From: Nomia melanderi
Lineage: Eukaryota > Arthropoda > Insecta > Hymenoptera > Halictidae
NCBI RefSeq assembly: GCF_051020985.1
Contig: NC_135000.1
Location: 2,480,001 to 2,544,000 of the forward strand
Length of the DNA stretch: 64,000 nucleotides
Reading direction: 5' to 3'
The notes under the pieces: generated by a model
Database searches by the model: none
What the model saw: the letters and a program-made list of their open reading frames with translations, nothing else
Told to the model about the DNA's origin: nothing
Part shown: positions 23,646-34,525 of the stretch, one piece after another
Position numbering within the stretch: position 1 is the stretch's first letter
Layout of the letters: every line of letters begins with the position of its first letter
Program-made: the position numbers and the translations under genes

Positions 23646-24649
23646 TACTTTTTTAATTATTACTTATTGTTATTTTATGTTACATTTAAAAAAAATTGTT
23701 ATTATTTTATTCGTTCTCTATTAAGGGTAAAAATTACTGTTCTTTTCAAATCATTGATGTGCTATTTTCGAAATGACATTGACAAATATTTTACGAAGAT
23801 AAGAAATGGGATAACTTAATGTTGTTTTCTTTGGACTATTTCTTCTCTTAACACTATTTTGCATAAGAGTTGCTTCTTGGAAGGAATTCAATCTAATTGA
23901 TTATTGTTTACCTTATTTTATTTCGATTGTATTTTCACTATTCTAAAAATAAATAAAAGATAACTGCAGAAGTAAAATAATGTACGCAATGAATATATTT
24001 TTAACATATTTTTATGCAGTTTTATTATTGTCACGACAATTACGAAATAAATTAATTGGCATCTTGAATTTCAATTTTCAAATAATTAGTAATAATTATT
24101 TTTCTTCCCTTGGAATAAATATTGGGCCGTAACATGAATATGTTCGGATGTACTGCATATTTTTTTATCGTAATTAATTTCATGTAAAATAAGTTCAAAT
24201 CAATCAGAAGTTGCTTCTCATTCATCAGATTTTTGAGCATTTTCAATAAACCATAATTTAATTTTTGGAATGGGAAATTGTGTCTATACTCGTAACCGAT
24301 TCTATTTATATTACTAGCTAATATTAGGTATAGAGATTAATTCGGTACCTTCCTACTTAATTAATTTCAAATTCACTATGTAATGAAATATTTCTTCGTT
24401 GTGTTGAGATTTTCAACTTGCTCCTCAATAATAGGACATAATTAAATTTTTAACAATTGAAAACTGCATGATATATTTGCAAATTACGAAGTAAAATTTG
24501 ATTTATGAAGATTTTCCACCTAACATTAGCTTGACCAAAATGTCTGGTCATATCTTTAAATGAAATTTAAAGAAAGATATCACTACATTAAATTAGATTT
24601 CATTGAAGTATGTTGCATATTTTACTCAGAAGCTTTCTACTGTCTTTTT
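23646..24649. other. Intergenic AT-rich DNA, no gene seen
   Basis: Very AT-rich, with only short chance open frames. Confidence 0.5.
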
Positions 24650-24835
24650 GTTGATTTATTTATTTATGTAGTTTGCTTGTTTGGTTTACATCTTTATTTA
24701 CTTATTTATTTAGCTTACTTATTTGGTTTATTTTTTTATTCATTTAATTAGTCTACTTCTTTATTTATTTATCTATTTAGTTCACTTATATGATCTACTT
24801 CTTTATTCATTTACTTACTTACTTACCTCCTCATA
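24650..24835. repeat. Degenerate TTTATTTACTTA-type simple repeat
   Basis: Runs of TTTATT, CTTATTTATT and TTTACTTACTTAC with interspersed GGTTTA and GATCTA variants. The Leu/Phe/Tyr-rich frames across it come from the repeat. Confidence 0.75.
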
Positions 24836-26060
24836 CATTACTATACAAACACCTCATAGTAAACCAAACCAACAAACCTTTCCAGTTAATCTTAACATTT
24901 CGCAGTGCAAATTGAATCACCCAATACCATCAAACCGATGTCATCGTATAAGTAGACCGGATAATAAGCGACCTCAGAATTCTACTGCACGGAATTCCGC
25001 GGAATCTCGCCGCGTAGAATCGGGTACCAGGTAATCCTCGTCGCAGCTACAGTCCGTCCTGAAAATTTATGAGCGGCCGACCGTAGGCGATCTCGTTCTC
25101 CTCGGCGTAGAATCGACGCGACGACGACGTCTTTCCGCCGAGTGTTTTTGACACGGAGGCGGCCTCTCTCCGATCGATCGAGGCCAGAATAGCCGAACCG
25201 GAAGTAGGACGTTTAGGCTCGATGGGAATGACAACGGAGAAGTGACTTGACTTCGGACTCAGGACTCAGCCGGCTTGGTCCTGGCCCTCGGCGAAATCAC
25301 TTGAGCGAGTCCCGTTGACAAAACGCCAAGACAAATCACTCTCACGTTAAGGCGAGTTCTCATCCTTTTGATCCTTTCAACCTTCTCGATTATTTTCTAC
25401 CTCGTTTTATTCTTTACAAATGATTTATACAGTTTTCAGTGCTTTGATAAGAAAAATCGAGACGCGTGATCGGTATTAGTGGAAGATTAGGGTTAGGTAT
25501 TCAAATTTGGCGCACTTTCGCAGCCATGTTGGCTGTCTTCGCCGCGGATCTTCTTAAGATTCGAAAATGGCGTCTTGGATTAGAAGAGTGATTCGGAAGA
25601 TTGTGGAATATGATGGTTTGAATAATGTAGTGTTATTTGTTTTTGAATTTTTTTTTGTTGGCGCCATGGGAAAATTGTGAAGATGGTCGTTGTAAATTTT
25701 TGTTGCTGAAGTGGGGGTCGGAGATAGAAAATTTGGATTGAAGTATTGGGTTTGTAGTTAGGGATTGTCAGATGTAAAAGGGTTTTATTAAACAGGCAAC
25801 TGGAAGGAGGGTTGTACATGTTCTGAATTTATAAATGTAATAATATTTGGTGTTTGAAATATTATTTTATATAAATGTCACTCGATTTTTAAAAAAATTC
25901 GGTGACTCAAACAGTTACAAGCGTAATGGAAGAATATTTGTAGAAAAGATTGTGAATGCCAAACTTAAAATGTTTTAGTTAGTTTAATCTTTTTAGTTTT
26001 GTTTATAATTATAAAAAGAACAATCGTTCTTCAATTGTATATCATAAAATAATAAGAAAG
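24836..26060. other. Intergenic with CpG island at about 24,950-25,350
   Basis: The island holds GATCGATCGAGG and many CpGs and may be regulatory. At about 25,500-25,570 TTGGCGC and AAAATGGCG blocks recall the YY1/Pho-like patches elsewhere. No exon is recognised. Confidence 0.4.
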
Positions 26061-26460
26061 AAGAATTTTCAATTATTTCGGATAATTGAGGTTTCACCGT
26101 AGTCGTATCCATAAAAAAATAAAAATTTACAATCGATTACAAAAAGGAAAATTATGTTTAAATTATATATCACGGGATAATTCAAATAAACTAAATTTCC
26201 AATTTTCGTACCCACTGGTATCTTCCAAAAAATCCTTCAATTAGTTCAGACAATCGAGGTTCCATGATAATTGCGCAAACCAAACAACCAAAAATCCACA
26301 ATATTCTCGCAATATCGAAGAAGCTGAAATTATATAGCTACTACAGGACAATTAAAAGAAACAAACGACACCTTCAATTTCGACACCCACCACTGTTTCC
26401 CACGGAAGCTGTCCAATTAGTTCGGATAATCGAGGCTCCACGATAATTGCACTCGCTAAA
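26061..26460. repeat. Decayed tandem repeat, ~172 bp unit
   Basis: The marker AATTA(T/G)TTC(G/A)GA(T/C)AAT recurs at about 26,071, 26,239 and 26,415 (168 and 176 bp apart), each time followed by (T/C)GAGG(T/C)T(T/C)CA(C/T)(C/G)(A/G)T. Material between the markers also aligns. Part of a minus-strand open frame (26,352-26,630) overlaps the last unit. Confidence 0.7.
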
Positions 26461-27204
26461 GAAACGAAAGTCCACGATGTTTTCGCAGCGTCGGCGCAAG
26501 AACTGAAGTCCACTGTATCTCGTTTCACGTTCAGGCTTTCCAGTTGAGCCGCGTGAAACTGATACACCGGCGCGAAAGACAAGTAACTTTCATCGATCTT
26601 GTTCAGTGATCCTTCACCCTTCTGCCCCATCGCTACTCGGCCCGTTCAATGGGGTGGGATTCCGCCGTTTTTGCGTTTAATTGCTCATCACGGGGACGAG
26701 GATCGGGACCCGAATAAATTTGAAAGCCATTCACCGGAAATTTTATTGGACATTCGAGGGATTCGACCGCCGATTCCCGCCGTTATTAATGTCTCCGGGT
26801 CTGGCCTGGGTTTCCGTTTATTTTACATGGCGCGGCGACAGAACGGTTCGCATTATTGAATCCGAACAGTTGCGCCTTGTTCTACGTGCACCAGGATACA
26901 TTTGTTCGGATCACTGGAATCGTTTGGATGGCTGACTTGAACGGTCCTCATCTACTTAGTGCCTGAGGTGTTTAACGCGCTGAACGCCGCAGGATTTCAC
27001 AGAGCAAAATACAGAAAATGGGAGAAATGTACTATTCAATCGGTTGATTAAATTGCATTATTGTCATTGCAGGTTCGTCTAGCTGAATGTCACCGCATCA
27101 GGTAGCATTATTTATAATGCAAGAATGTTTTTAAATAATCGTGGTTTAATTGAATGAGCTGTAGTGATTCGATTCGGTTGGGAGTCACTACGGCATTCAA
27201 CGTG
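26461..27204. other. Intergenic, GC-intermediate, no gene seen
   Basis: Overlapping short frames on both strands (26,352-26,935). None is recognisable and none is bounded by convincing splice signals. Confidence 0.4.
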
Positions 27205-27449
27205 ATAACCTATTAACTGTAGAATTTAGTTTGAAAAATCTCTCGTTTTGCGCGCGAAAAAATAAAAACCTGAAGTGTGTACTCGTCAAACGCAGGACGA
27301 ATTCACCTAGGGTGTATTTTAGTGAAAAACCAAAGCTAAACAAAGGGGAATGCTTATTTGAAAAAATGAGGAATTCATCGTTGAGAGAATTAGTATTGTT
27401 ACAAGCTTTAAGACGACAGTATACTCGTCAAACGGAGTTAATTCGTCAA
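27205..27449. mobile_element. TTAA-type MITE, family B
   Basis: Left end ATAACCTATTAACTGTAGAA and right end CAGTATACTCGTCAAACGG followed by AGTTAATTCGTCAAT. An internal GTGTGTACTCGTCAAACGC mirrors the right end. Homologous to the 1,287 copy; its left end also matches the inverted right end of the 41,043 copy (CTACGGTTAATAGGTTAA). The terminal TTAA sites have mutated. The short frame inside is not a transposase. Confidence 0.65.
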
Positions 27450-28625
27450 TTCTTTACGAGGTAATATTGCGAGAGAGTTATTAAGAAAACTGAAATATCA
27501 GAAACCTGTTTCCTTTGAATTTCAATATGACGATTTCTGTAATTTATTCAACTATTTTTCAATTATTTCATATTGTTTAATTTATTGTAGTATATTCATA
27601 TTTTCTTTGTTTAATTCATTTCAACGTATTCGGTTTTCTATTAATCAATTTTATCGTAGTTCTATTTTCATCTTGCATTGCCAAAAAGAAGGTGATATCC
27701 AAACAATGAAATTAGAGTTTTAAGAAATATGTTTGAAATCAATTGATTACAAATGAAACTAGCTTGAAAAGTAATATAAAAATAACAAATTAAAAATTTT
27801 ACATATAACACATACCTAGAGAAATTCAGTTAGAACAAAATCAAAGATATCTTAAAAAACAAATTAACTTTGCATTGTCAACGAGTAAACAATATACAAA
27901 ATCAGGTCTAAGATATTTAAAACGACAATAGTTTATCATTACATTGTCAACAATTAAATAATATGTAAACAATAAAACAACAATTTTGCATGTAACAAAT
28001 ATATGCTTAGAGAAATTCATTAAGCACAAAATCAGCTCGAAGATCTCACCAAAAGAAGAAAAAGTCCAACTGAAATTTCGTGGATGCAGGTGGTTGAAAG
28101 GGACCGTCCGACCAAAACCGCCCGCATCTACTTAGCGCTGTTCGCATTAGTCTCCGGACTGTACATGCATACACAGTGAGAGGAGGTGTACAGTACTCGG
28201 CGACGGGTACACGACAATCACCAGCTGATTGCGATCTTTTACTCGAGGGACAGAAAGAGAGAAAGGAAGGATAGAGGAAAAAAATTAGCAGAGGAGGCCG
28301 CAATCAGCGTGTCTCAGAAGCACCGTGGCTAGGCCGATTGTATCGATCTAATAGTCTGCACCTCGCAGCAGCTCGTAAAACACGGTGATTACCGCACGTG
28401 ATTTCGTGGAAAACCATAATAGTCGACCCTGACCGTTGAGAAATCGTCCCGATGGAACGAACAGTCAGAAGGATCACGTCCCTTCACGGATTTATCGGCG
28501 AAGTAATTCGGCCCTGGCTTGCCGTCTGCCGGCGCGATTCAATCGAGGAAAAAACGAATTTCAAACGGGAGAACTCGGCGACGAGTCCAATGTGTGTGTG
28601 TGTGTGTTATTTCGCGGTTCACGGG
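27450..28625. other. Intergenic with CpG-rich part at about 28,050-28,620
   Basis: AT-rich to 28,040, then GC-richer with frames on both strands that match nothing. A short GT run (GTGTGTGTGTGTGT) lies near 28,592. Confidence 0.4.
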
Positions 28626-28960
28626 GAGACGAATTTTGAAAGGAAGAATTTGGTTGAATGTATTTTAGATTGTGTTTTAGGGAAGCAATGAGTTTTGTGT
28701 CTTATGAGGAGACGAATTTTGAAAGGAAGAATTTGATTGAATGTGTTCTATTTTATGTTTTAGGGAAGTAATGAGTTCTGTGTCTTATGAGGATACGAAT
28801 TTTGAAAGGAAGAATTTGGCTGAATGTATTTTAGTTCGTGTTTTAGGGGAGCAATATGTTTTGTGTCTTATGAGGAGACGATTTTAAAAGGAAGAATTTG
28901 GGTGAATGTGTTTTATTGTGTATTTTGCTAGAAGAACGATATTTTTGGAAGAGAATGTAG
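28626..28960. repeat. 83 bp tandem repeat, four units
   Basis: GAGACGAATTTTGAAAGGAA (or GATACG variant) begins units at 28,626, 28,709, 28,792 and 28,875, all exactly 83 bp apart. Each unit includes AGAATTTGG(T/C)TGAATGT, TTTTAGGGAAG(C/T)AATGAG and TGTGTCTTATGAG. More diverged relatives with TTTTATTTTACA blocks continue to about 29,530. Non-coding. Confidence 0.85.
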
Positions 28961-30117
28961 GTGTGTTTTATTTTGTGTTTTAGAGAAGCAGCGTAATTTT
29001 GGAATGGGAGAATTTGGAGAGTAATTAATTGTGAAATGTATTTTATTATACAATTAATTAAGGAATAATAGACTTAATCTAAGAGATAGAGAAATTGATT
29101 AATTATGTAGGTGTATGCATTTTATTTTATACTTTATCCAAAGGACTAATTTTGAATAAATGAATTTGAAGAAAAATGTAACTTAATCTACGAAATACAG
29201 AAAGAAATTATGTAGATATATTTCATTTTACATTTCACGGAATAAGTGAATATCGAACAAAGAAATTCAGAATCGAATCCAGTAGACGAATTTTATTTTA
29301 CATAGTCAGGAAAAAAGGAATTTCAGCGAAGAAATTCAGGAAATCGTTAGCAACACATATTTTACTGTACAGACTGTAAAAGACAAAGGAAATTAAATCT
29401 AAAATATTCTGAAATTAATTAATGGGGCACGTTACATATTATATTTTATAAAACCGAAGGAATAAAATGTAAATGAATAATATTTGGAAACGGATGAACT
29501 ATACACATTTTATATTACATTTTACAAGAGATTTCAAATCGGAGTGTCATAAAAAAGAATAACACGGTATATTCTCTAATTAGTAAAAAAAACGACGTAG
29601 CTTGGAAATAGATGAATAGTTAAACATATAATATCTTTTTTTTTCGTATCGTAATATTAATATATTCAACATATACAAGCAGAGGAAAATCTTTAGTCCA
29701 TTGATGAGTAATCTTCCCTTTGAATAGCTGTTTACCAAACGGCAGGGAACGTAATAAAACTCAGACAAGCCGACGAAACCGATGTTGCCGCGGTGCATAC
29801 GTTTCGTCACTATCGTCGTCGTGTAAGAAGAGGAAGTGGGAGAGGAAAAAGGGGTGGAAAAATTTCGACGTCTGCGTGCGAGGGTTCGACAGCCCTGAGA
29901 GCCAGCAAAAGAAGCCGGAATGGGAGAATCGGAGACTCACGGCAGCATGGAATCCATTTTCCAGCCGAATCATTTTTCGGATCTCAGACTCGCGACAAAA
30001 ATTTTATATTTTGTCTAGGAATTTTTTGAAATACCTTTCACTTTATTTTATTAAAATTAGTTAAATATGTTGCCCAAATTCTTGAAGAATTTTTTGTCAG
30101 TTTTTGGTGTAGTTATT
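28961..30117. other. Decayed repeat tail, then CpG-richer DNA
   Basis: To about 29,530 the sequence keeps blurred echoes of the 83 bp array. A CpG-richer block at 29,730-29,960 has short frames on both strands that match nothing. Confidence 0.4.
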
Positions 30118-30243
30118 AATTTATAATATAATATTATAATTCAAATATAATATAACATAATATAATATAGTATAATATAATATAATATAATGTAATATAA
30201 TATAATATAATATAATATAATATAGTATAATATAGTATAATAT
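30118..30243. repeat. (TATAA)n pentanucleotide microsatellite
   Basis: A long run of ATAATATAAT units with scattered substitutions (GTATAA, GTAATA). Typical slippage repeat. Confidence 0.85.
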
Positions 30244-31089
30244 TTTCATGTAACTGATTAACTCATCAGAATAAAAGGTAAATAAACTAGATGAAACTGT
30301 GCAGATAAAAACTTAATTAGATATTTTGATACTATAATTTGAAAAGGTTAAAAAGTGAAGTTAATCACTACATAGTACTGTTAATATACATAAATTGCTG
30401 GTATCAGAAAAATAAGAGAATTAGTTTTTCTTTGTTTCAGCCTTTATTTTAAGAGACGCAGTTTAATAATTCAACTATTGGAAAGATTATTCATGAGTCC
30501 AGGGACTGCACATACAAAAATATATCATCCCCATGGAATGGTTAACCCTAGAACCACCAGCGGGACACGCTTGCCCTACGAAGTTGTGAAAAATTACCAC
30601 CTGTGGGGCTTAAAGCCCACTTTAATTGCACAGATTACCGCCCTACTGGTTTTAAACACCACACCACTTATACAAGCTGATTTATTAATGCATTCCCTAC
30701 TTCGAGGGGTGAACTCACCCCCTGCAACGAATAAAAAATATTTTATGAATATGTGACACGTTTAACATATCTTACTTTTGGAATTATGGATTAATTAGAT
30801 TTTAAGTCCCATGTAACTTTTTCCTGGTCCCAACGGTGAAATATTTCACATAGGGACAGTATTTAGGGACTCTAGAGAACATAAAACGGGACGAGGATAT
30901 TGGAGAACCTTTCAAAGGATAAGCAGGAGTGCAGCAGTCAACGAAAAAGCCGGAGTAAACGTGTAAGTTTTAAGAGTGACTATTTCGTGAGTGATGAGCT
31001 TGAAATAAACAAAAATTGAAATGATCTTTAGAAATTATTTTCACGAGTTTTATTTTACACTTGTACGTAACGATACTTTGAACTAAATT
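30244..31089. other. Intergenic; possible lone TTAA-element end at 30,542
   Basis: TTAACCCTAGAACCACC begins at 30,542, in the style of a piggyBac-type end, but no inverted partner (GGTTCTAGGGTTAA) is found nearby. The open frame 30,478-30,756 covers it and matches nothing known. The rest is AT-rich. Confidence 0.35.
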
Positions 31090-31476
31090 AAATTAATCTC
31101 CTGTCAAATTATGATATAAGAGTAATCACTCCAGATTTTTTATTTATGAAAACTTCATGGAAATCATTGAATAATTTAAACATTCTTTTTGAATTTTCGT
31201 AATATTCATTGTTATATTATGCCATTGCTCATATTATAGTATAGCACTTCACAGTTTAACCCCTTGCCTATGATTGAATTCTTAACTACGATCGAAACGA
31301 CTATTTTATCACATTTATTTATTTTATGTCTACGTCTACTCCAAATGGTAATGATTGATAATAAAAAATTAATATTTAATTTAGATTTTTAAAAAATATA
31401 TAAGGCTGAGGTTTGCCAAATTAAGTTTAAAATTTTCGTCACGAATCTGATACGATATTATGGCTCAACGGGTTAA
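31090..31476 (+). repeat. Dispersed repeat with a family E TTAA element at its right end
   Basis: The right 221 bp (31,256-31,476) is bounded by TTAA and has ends TTAACCCCTTGCCTATGAT and GGCTCAACGGGTTAA. The ~165 bp left of it also matches, in inverted form, the flank of the copy at 47,396 (ATCATTGAATAATTTAAA and CACTTCACAGTTTAACCC blocks). The homologous unit is therefore larger than the TTAA element. Non-coding. Confidence 0.7.
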
Positions 31477-33255
31477 ACTAAACTAAAAGAAAAAGTCTAG
31501 GAATATTAATTTAGCAACAACCTTTTAATGTAAGAAAACTTAAATTACTTTCAGTACGGAGAAATTTAATACTTTTTTGCTCTATGAAAAAAAGAATACA
31601 CTTATCCATTTCAAAAATTAAACAGTAAAGAAAAATAAGTTGTACTTACAAAAAGAAGAATTTACAATTTCTTTCTAATTATTCTATACTCCTTAATTAA
31701 AGAAAAAATACTACTTGGTTCGTTTTTATGAATCTTTTCTAGTACTTATTATTATTTTCATAAATTTTAGTGTTATTATACTCTGATTAATAATTAATTC
31801 AAATTACTGATTTAATTGTTCATCCAAATTTTCGCAGTCGACTGTACGTTCTCGCTAAAAATCATTCCTCCATTCCGCGGAAGTTCGATCGATCCCGCGC
31901 ACAAAGGCCGCGCGAATTCCTTCGAAAGAACCTGTTGCGTCGGGATTAAAAAAAAATATTCCCGAAAAAGGTCCGAAGCGATCGGTTGGATATAACGAAA
32001 TCCAGAAAAATTCGTCGTACTGCTACGAGAAATCCCGGTCCATTTTATCTGAAACGGCGCAACAGTCGTCGATACTCTGTAAATCGAAAACTGAAAGCCT
32101 TACGGTAATCTCTATCGATTGAATTAGTGAGATTTTGCAGAAGTGGTAACTTTCAGGATTAAATTTTCACTGAAAACACGAGGAACGAATGTATTTTTCG
32201 ATGAGGCGCAACGAAAGTTTCTAATTTTGTTTAATTCGATTGGTTCCAGAGGGAAAAGGGCTAGAAACTGTTTAAATTAACGCTTTGTTCAACGGTGTTT
32301 TTTGAAGTAATTTAAATCGCGACTTGAGGAAACATCTCGTTTCCGGATTATAAGGAAAAGTTCTCCTGGAAGTTGCACCGGGAAATTTACAGTTTAATTA
32401 AATTTTACTGTGCAGTCTCGAACGGTACCATTTCAAACGCAGCCGGAAAATGCGTTTATGATCTAAACTGTTCCTTGGAACTTTCTTATATACGTGGAAC
32501 AACAGTTGTTAAACAGCAATAATTTTTCGGGGTCGTACGACGTAAGGGACAGAGCGCACTTGGATCATTTTCAATTTATAAAAAATTTATAAAAATGGAT
32601 TTGATATTTGTTACTATTTGTAAAAGAATCTTCATCGTTTCTTTTTCATTTTATTCCACGTTGAATATATACTAAACGTATCTTTTGAATATATAATGAA
32701 CTTTTAATTGATGGTCATAGTTTAAAAGAAGATTCTTCACTTCAGAAGAGAAAGATCTTTAGAATTTGTGAAAATATAGAACAACTTGGTAATTGTAACA
32801 GAATCTTCGTTACTGCCTTTGTTTCCAGGAAGTTATTACTTCAATACATAATGAACTTTTTATGTAACAATTATAATTTAAAAGAATACAATTAATTTTA
32901 AAAACAGAAAGAAAACTGTTGAGATTATTACAATTTATAGGTAAACAATTTCTGTTGGATAAACACTTCTTAAATATATAGAGAAATTTTAATTTGACCG
33001 TAACAATTTAAGGTGGTACCTGCGCTTCGAAAGAAAAGGAAACCTTCAGATCCAGTTTGGAAAAGTGCCAAACAACTTATTACTCGGAAGATATTCCTCC
33101 CCAATTCTGAAAGCATCTCCACAATTTCTATTATTTCTTCTACTTTTCCTTCTATATACAAATCTGTAATCATTCATAATGCCCAATCCCACAAAAAACA
33201 CCCCATCTTCAAGATAAAAAATAGAACAATCCAAAAAACGATCAATTATCATCCT
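31477..33255. other. Intergenic DNA, no gene seen
   Basis: AT-rich with a CpG-richer zone at about 31,840-32,060. No exon or RNA gene is recognised. Confidence 0.45.
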
Positions 33256-33612
33256 CAAACTATTAAAAACAAAAACTGTCTCGCCGAAATTTCAAAAACA
33301 AAATATTCCCCTTTCAAAACTTCAAAAACAAAAACTCTCTCCCCTATATCTTAAAAATGAAGCTCCTTCCCAAAATCTCGAAAACAATAACTACACTCCG
33401 AAAATGTCGATAACAAAACCTCTCCGACCAAAATCTCAGAAACGAAAACTCTCTCCCGAAAATCTCAAAGAAAAATACTCCTTGCGTAAAATCTCAAACC
33501 CAGAAATTCCTGCCCGAAATCTCAAGAACAAGAACTCCCCGTCCAAGATTTCAAAAATAAGAACCTCGCTCCCCAAAACTCCGGAGCCCAAGACCACCCT
33601 CCAGAAAGTCCA
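33256..33612. repeat. ~30 bp minisatellite of AAATCTCAAAAACAA-type units
   Basis: About eleven diverged units with the pattern AAATCTC(A/G)(A/G)AAACAAA then A(A)CTC(T/C)CTCCC. The plus frame stays largely open (33,013-33,354 and 33,404-33,616), giving Lys/Ser/Pro-rich decapeptide-like repeats (for example SKISKIRTSLPK). The unit length near 30 bp explains the open frame, so I treat it as a minisatellite rather than a gene. Confidence 0.7.
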
Positions 33613-33639
33613 ATAATCAAACACCCGGAACCCTTTCAT

Positions 33640-34269
33640 CGCCTAGCGTCCAGGTCGCGACAAAAATCCGGCGTAGAAACTTGATTTCCGTCGCGGAACG
33701 GTCGCTGAAAATCCTCACGATCCGGCCCGACACCGCACGCGCGCGCGTGTGTACGGCGGCGGTGGGTGGCGGGGTGCTCGGGTGTCGCGAGTGCGCACTA
33801 CCCTCGTCCAACATGTCCGCCCGGGTGCTTCAGGTAGTCGTGGTTTTGCGGCGCGGTGCGTTGCACACCGTGGTCAGCCGAATCCCCGGTTTACGTGTCG
33901 GTGCGAACAGTTCGCGAGCCGGGTGTCTCGTTGGCATCAGCGCCATCCCCTAACTCTTCTAGCCCAGTGTCATCAATCAGCACCAAGAATCATCAGTCCA
34001 GCTCGTAAATCCACGAAAATCAAGAAACGATCCAAGTAACCAGCCCAACAGTGCTAAACACCAGTGCCCAGGTTGATGTCCTCATCAGCTACAGGGGCTA
34101 ACTAGGCTACCCTAATAGCTAAGACCGAAGGAAAAAGAGAAAGCCACAGGGAAGCACCGTGGCGAGTGGAGCTAGGGCGGAGAAGAAACGATAGACAGAC
34201 AGTGGGTGTAGAAGGGGAAACCAGAGGGGGAGAGAGTGTGCCAGGGGGAGAGCGAGCGAGAGAGAGAGG

Positions 34270-34311
<42 letters not shown>

Positions 34312-34525
34312 GAGAGAGAGAGAGAGAGGGAGAGAGAGAGAGAGAAAAGCTTGAGGCAGGCGCGCGTATTGATTCCCGCGTGGCGTTATACGGTGAGGTG
34401 AGAAAGCTGCAACCGGAAAATCCGCGGCCGCTTCCTTCGCTGAAAAACCTGAGGACACCGTGTGCCATCCCGGTCGCCGGCCAGGCTTCCGGTCCCTGGT
34501 CCTCCGCTCTGGACGCTGGCTAAAG
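33640..34525 (+). promoter_or_regulatory. CpG island with GA tract; candidate promoter and untranslated first exon
   Basis: A strong CpG island (CGCGCGCGTG near 33,738, GGCGGCGGTGGG near 33,755) is followed by a ~100 bp GA tract and then a block ending CTAAAG with GTATGT at 34,526, a strong splice donor. This layout fits a 5' untranslated exon of a plus-strand gene with a long intron; GA tracts bind GAGA-type factors in insects. The open frames are not recognisable. No downstream exon can be identified in the window, so the gene is unknown. Confidence 0.45.
34249..34345. repeat. (GA)n microsatellite
   Basis: About 95 bases of nearly pure GA with a few G insertions. The Ser/Leu and Glu/Arg frames across it are artefacts. 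It sits inside the CpG island and may act as GAGA-factor binding sequence. Confidence 0.9.

Noticed and set aside
26352..26630. 92-codon minus-strand frame starting MGQKGEG
   Set aside because: Looks slightly protein-like, but its C-terminal part overlaps the ~172 bp repeat unit and no family is recognised.
34102..34523. Ser/Leu- and Glu/Arg-rich open frames
   Set aside because: Translation of the GA microsatellite and neighbouring CpG island.
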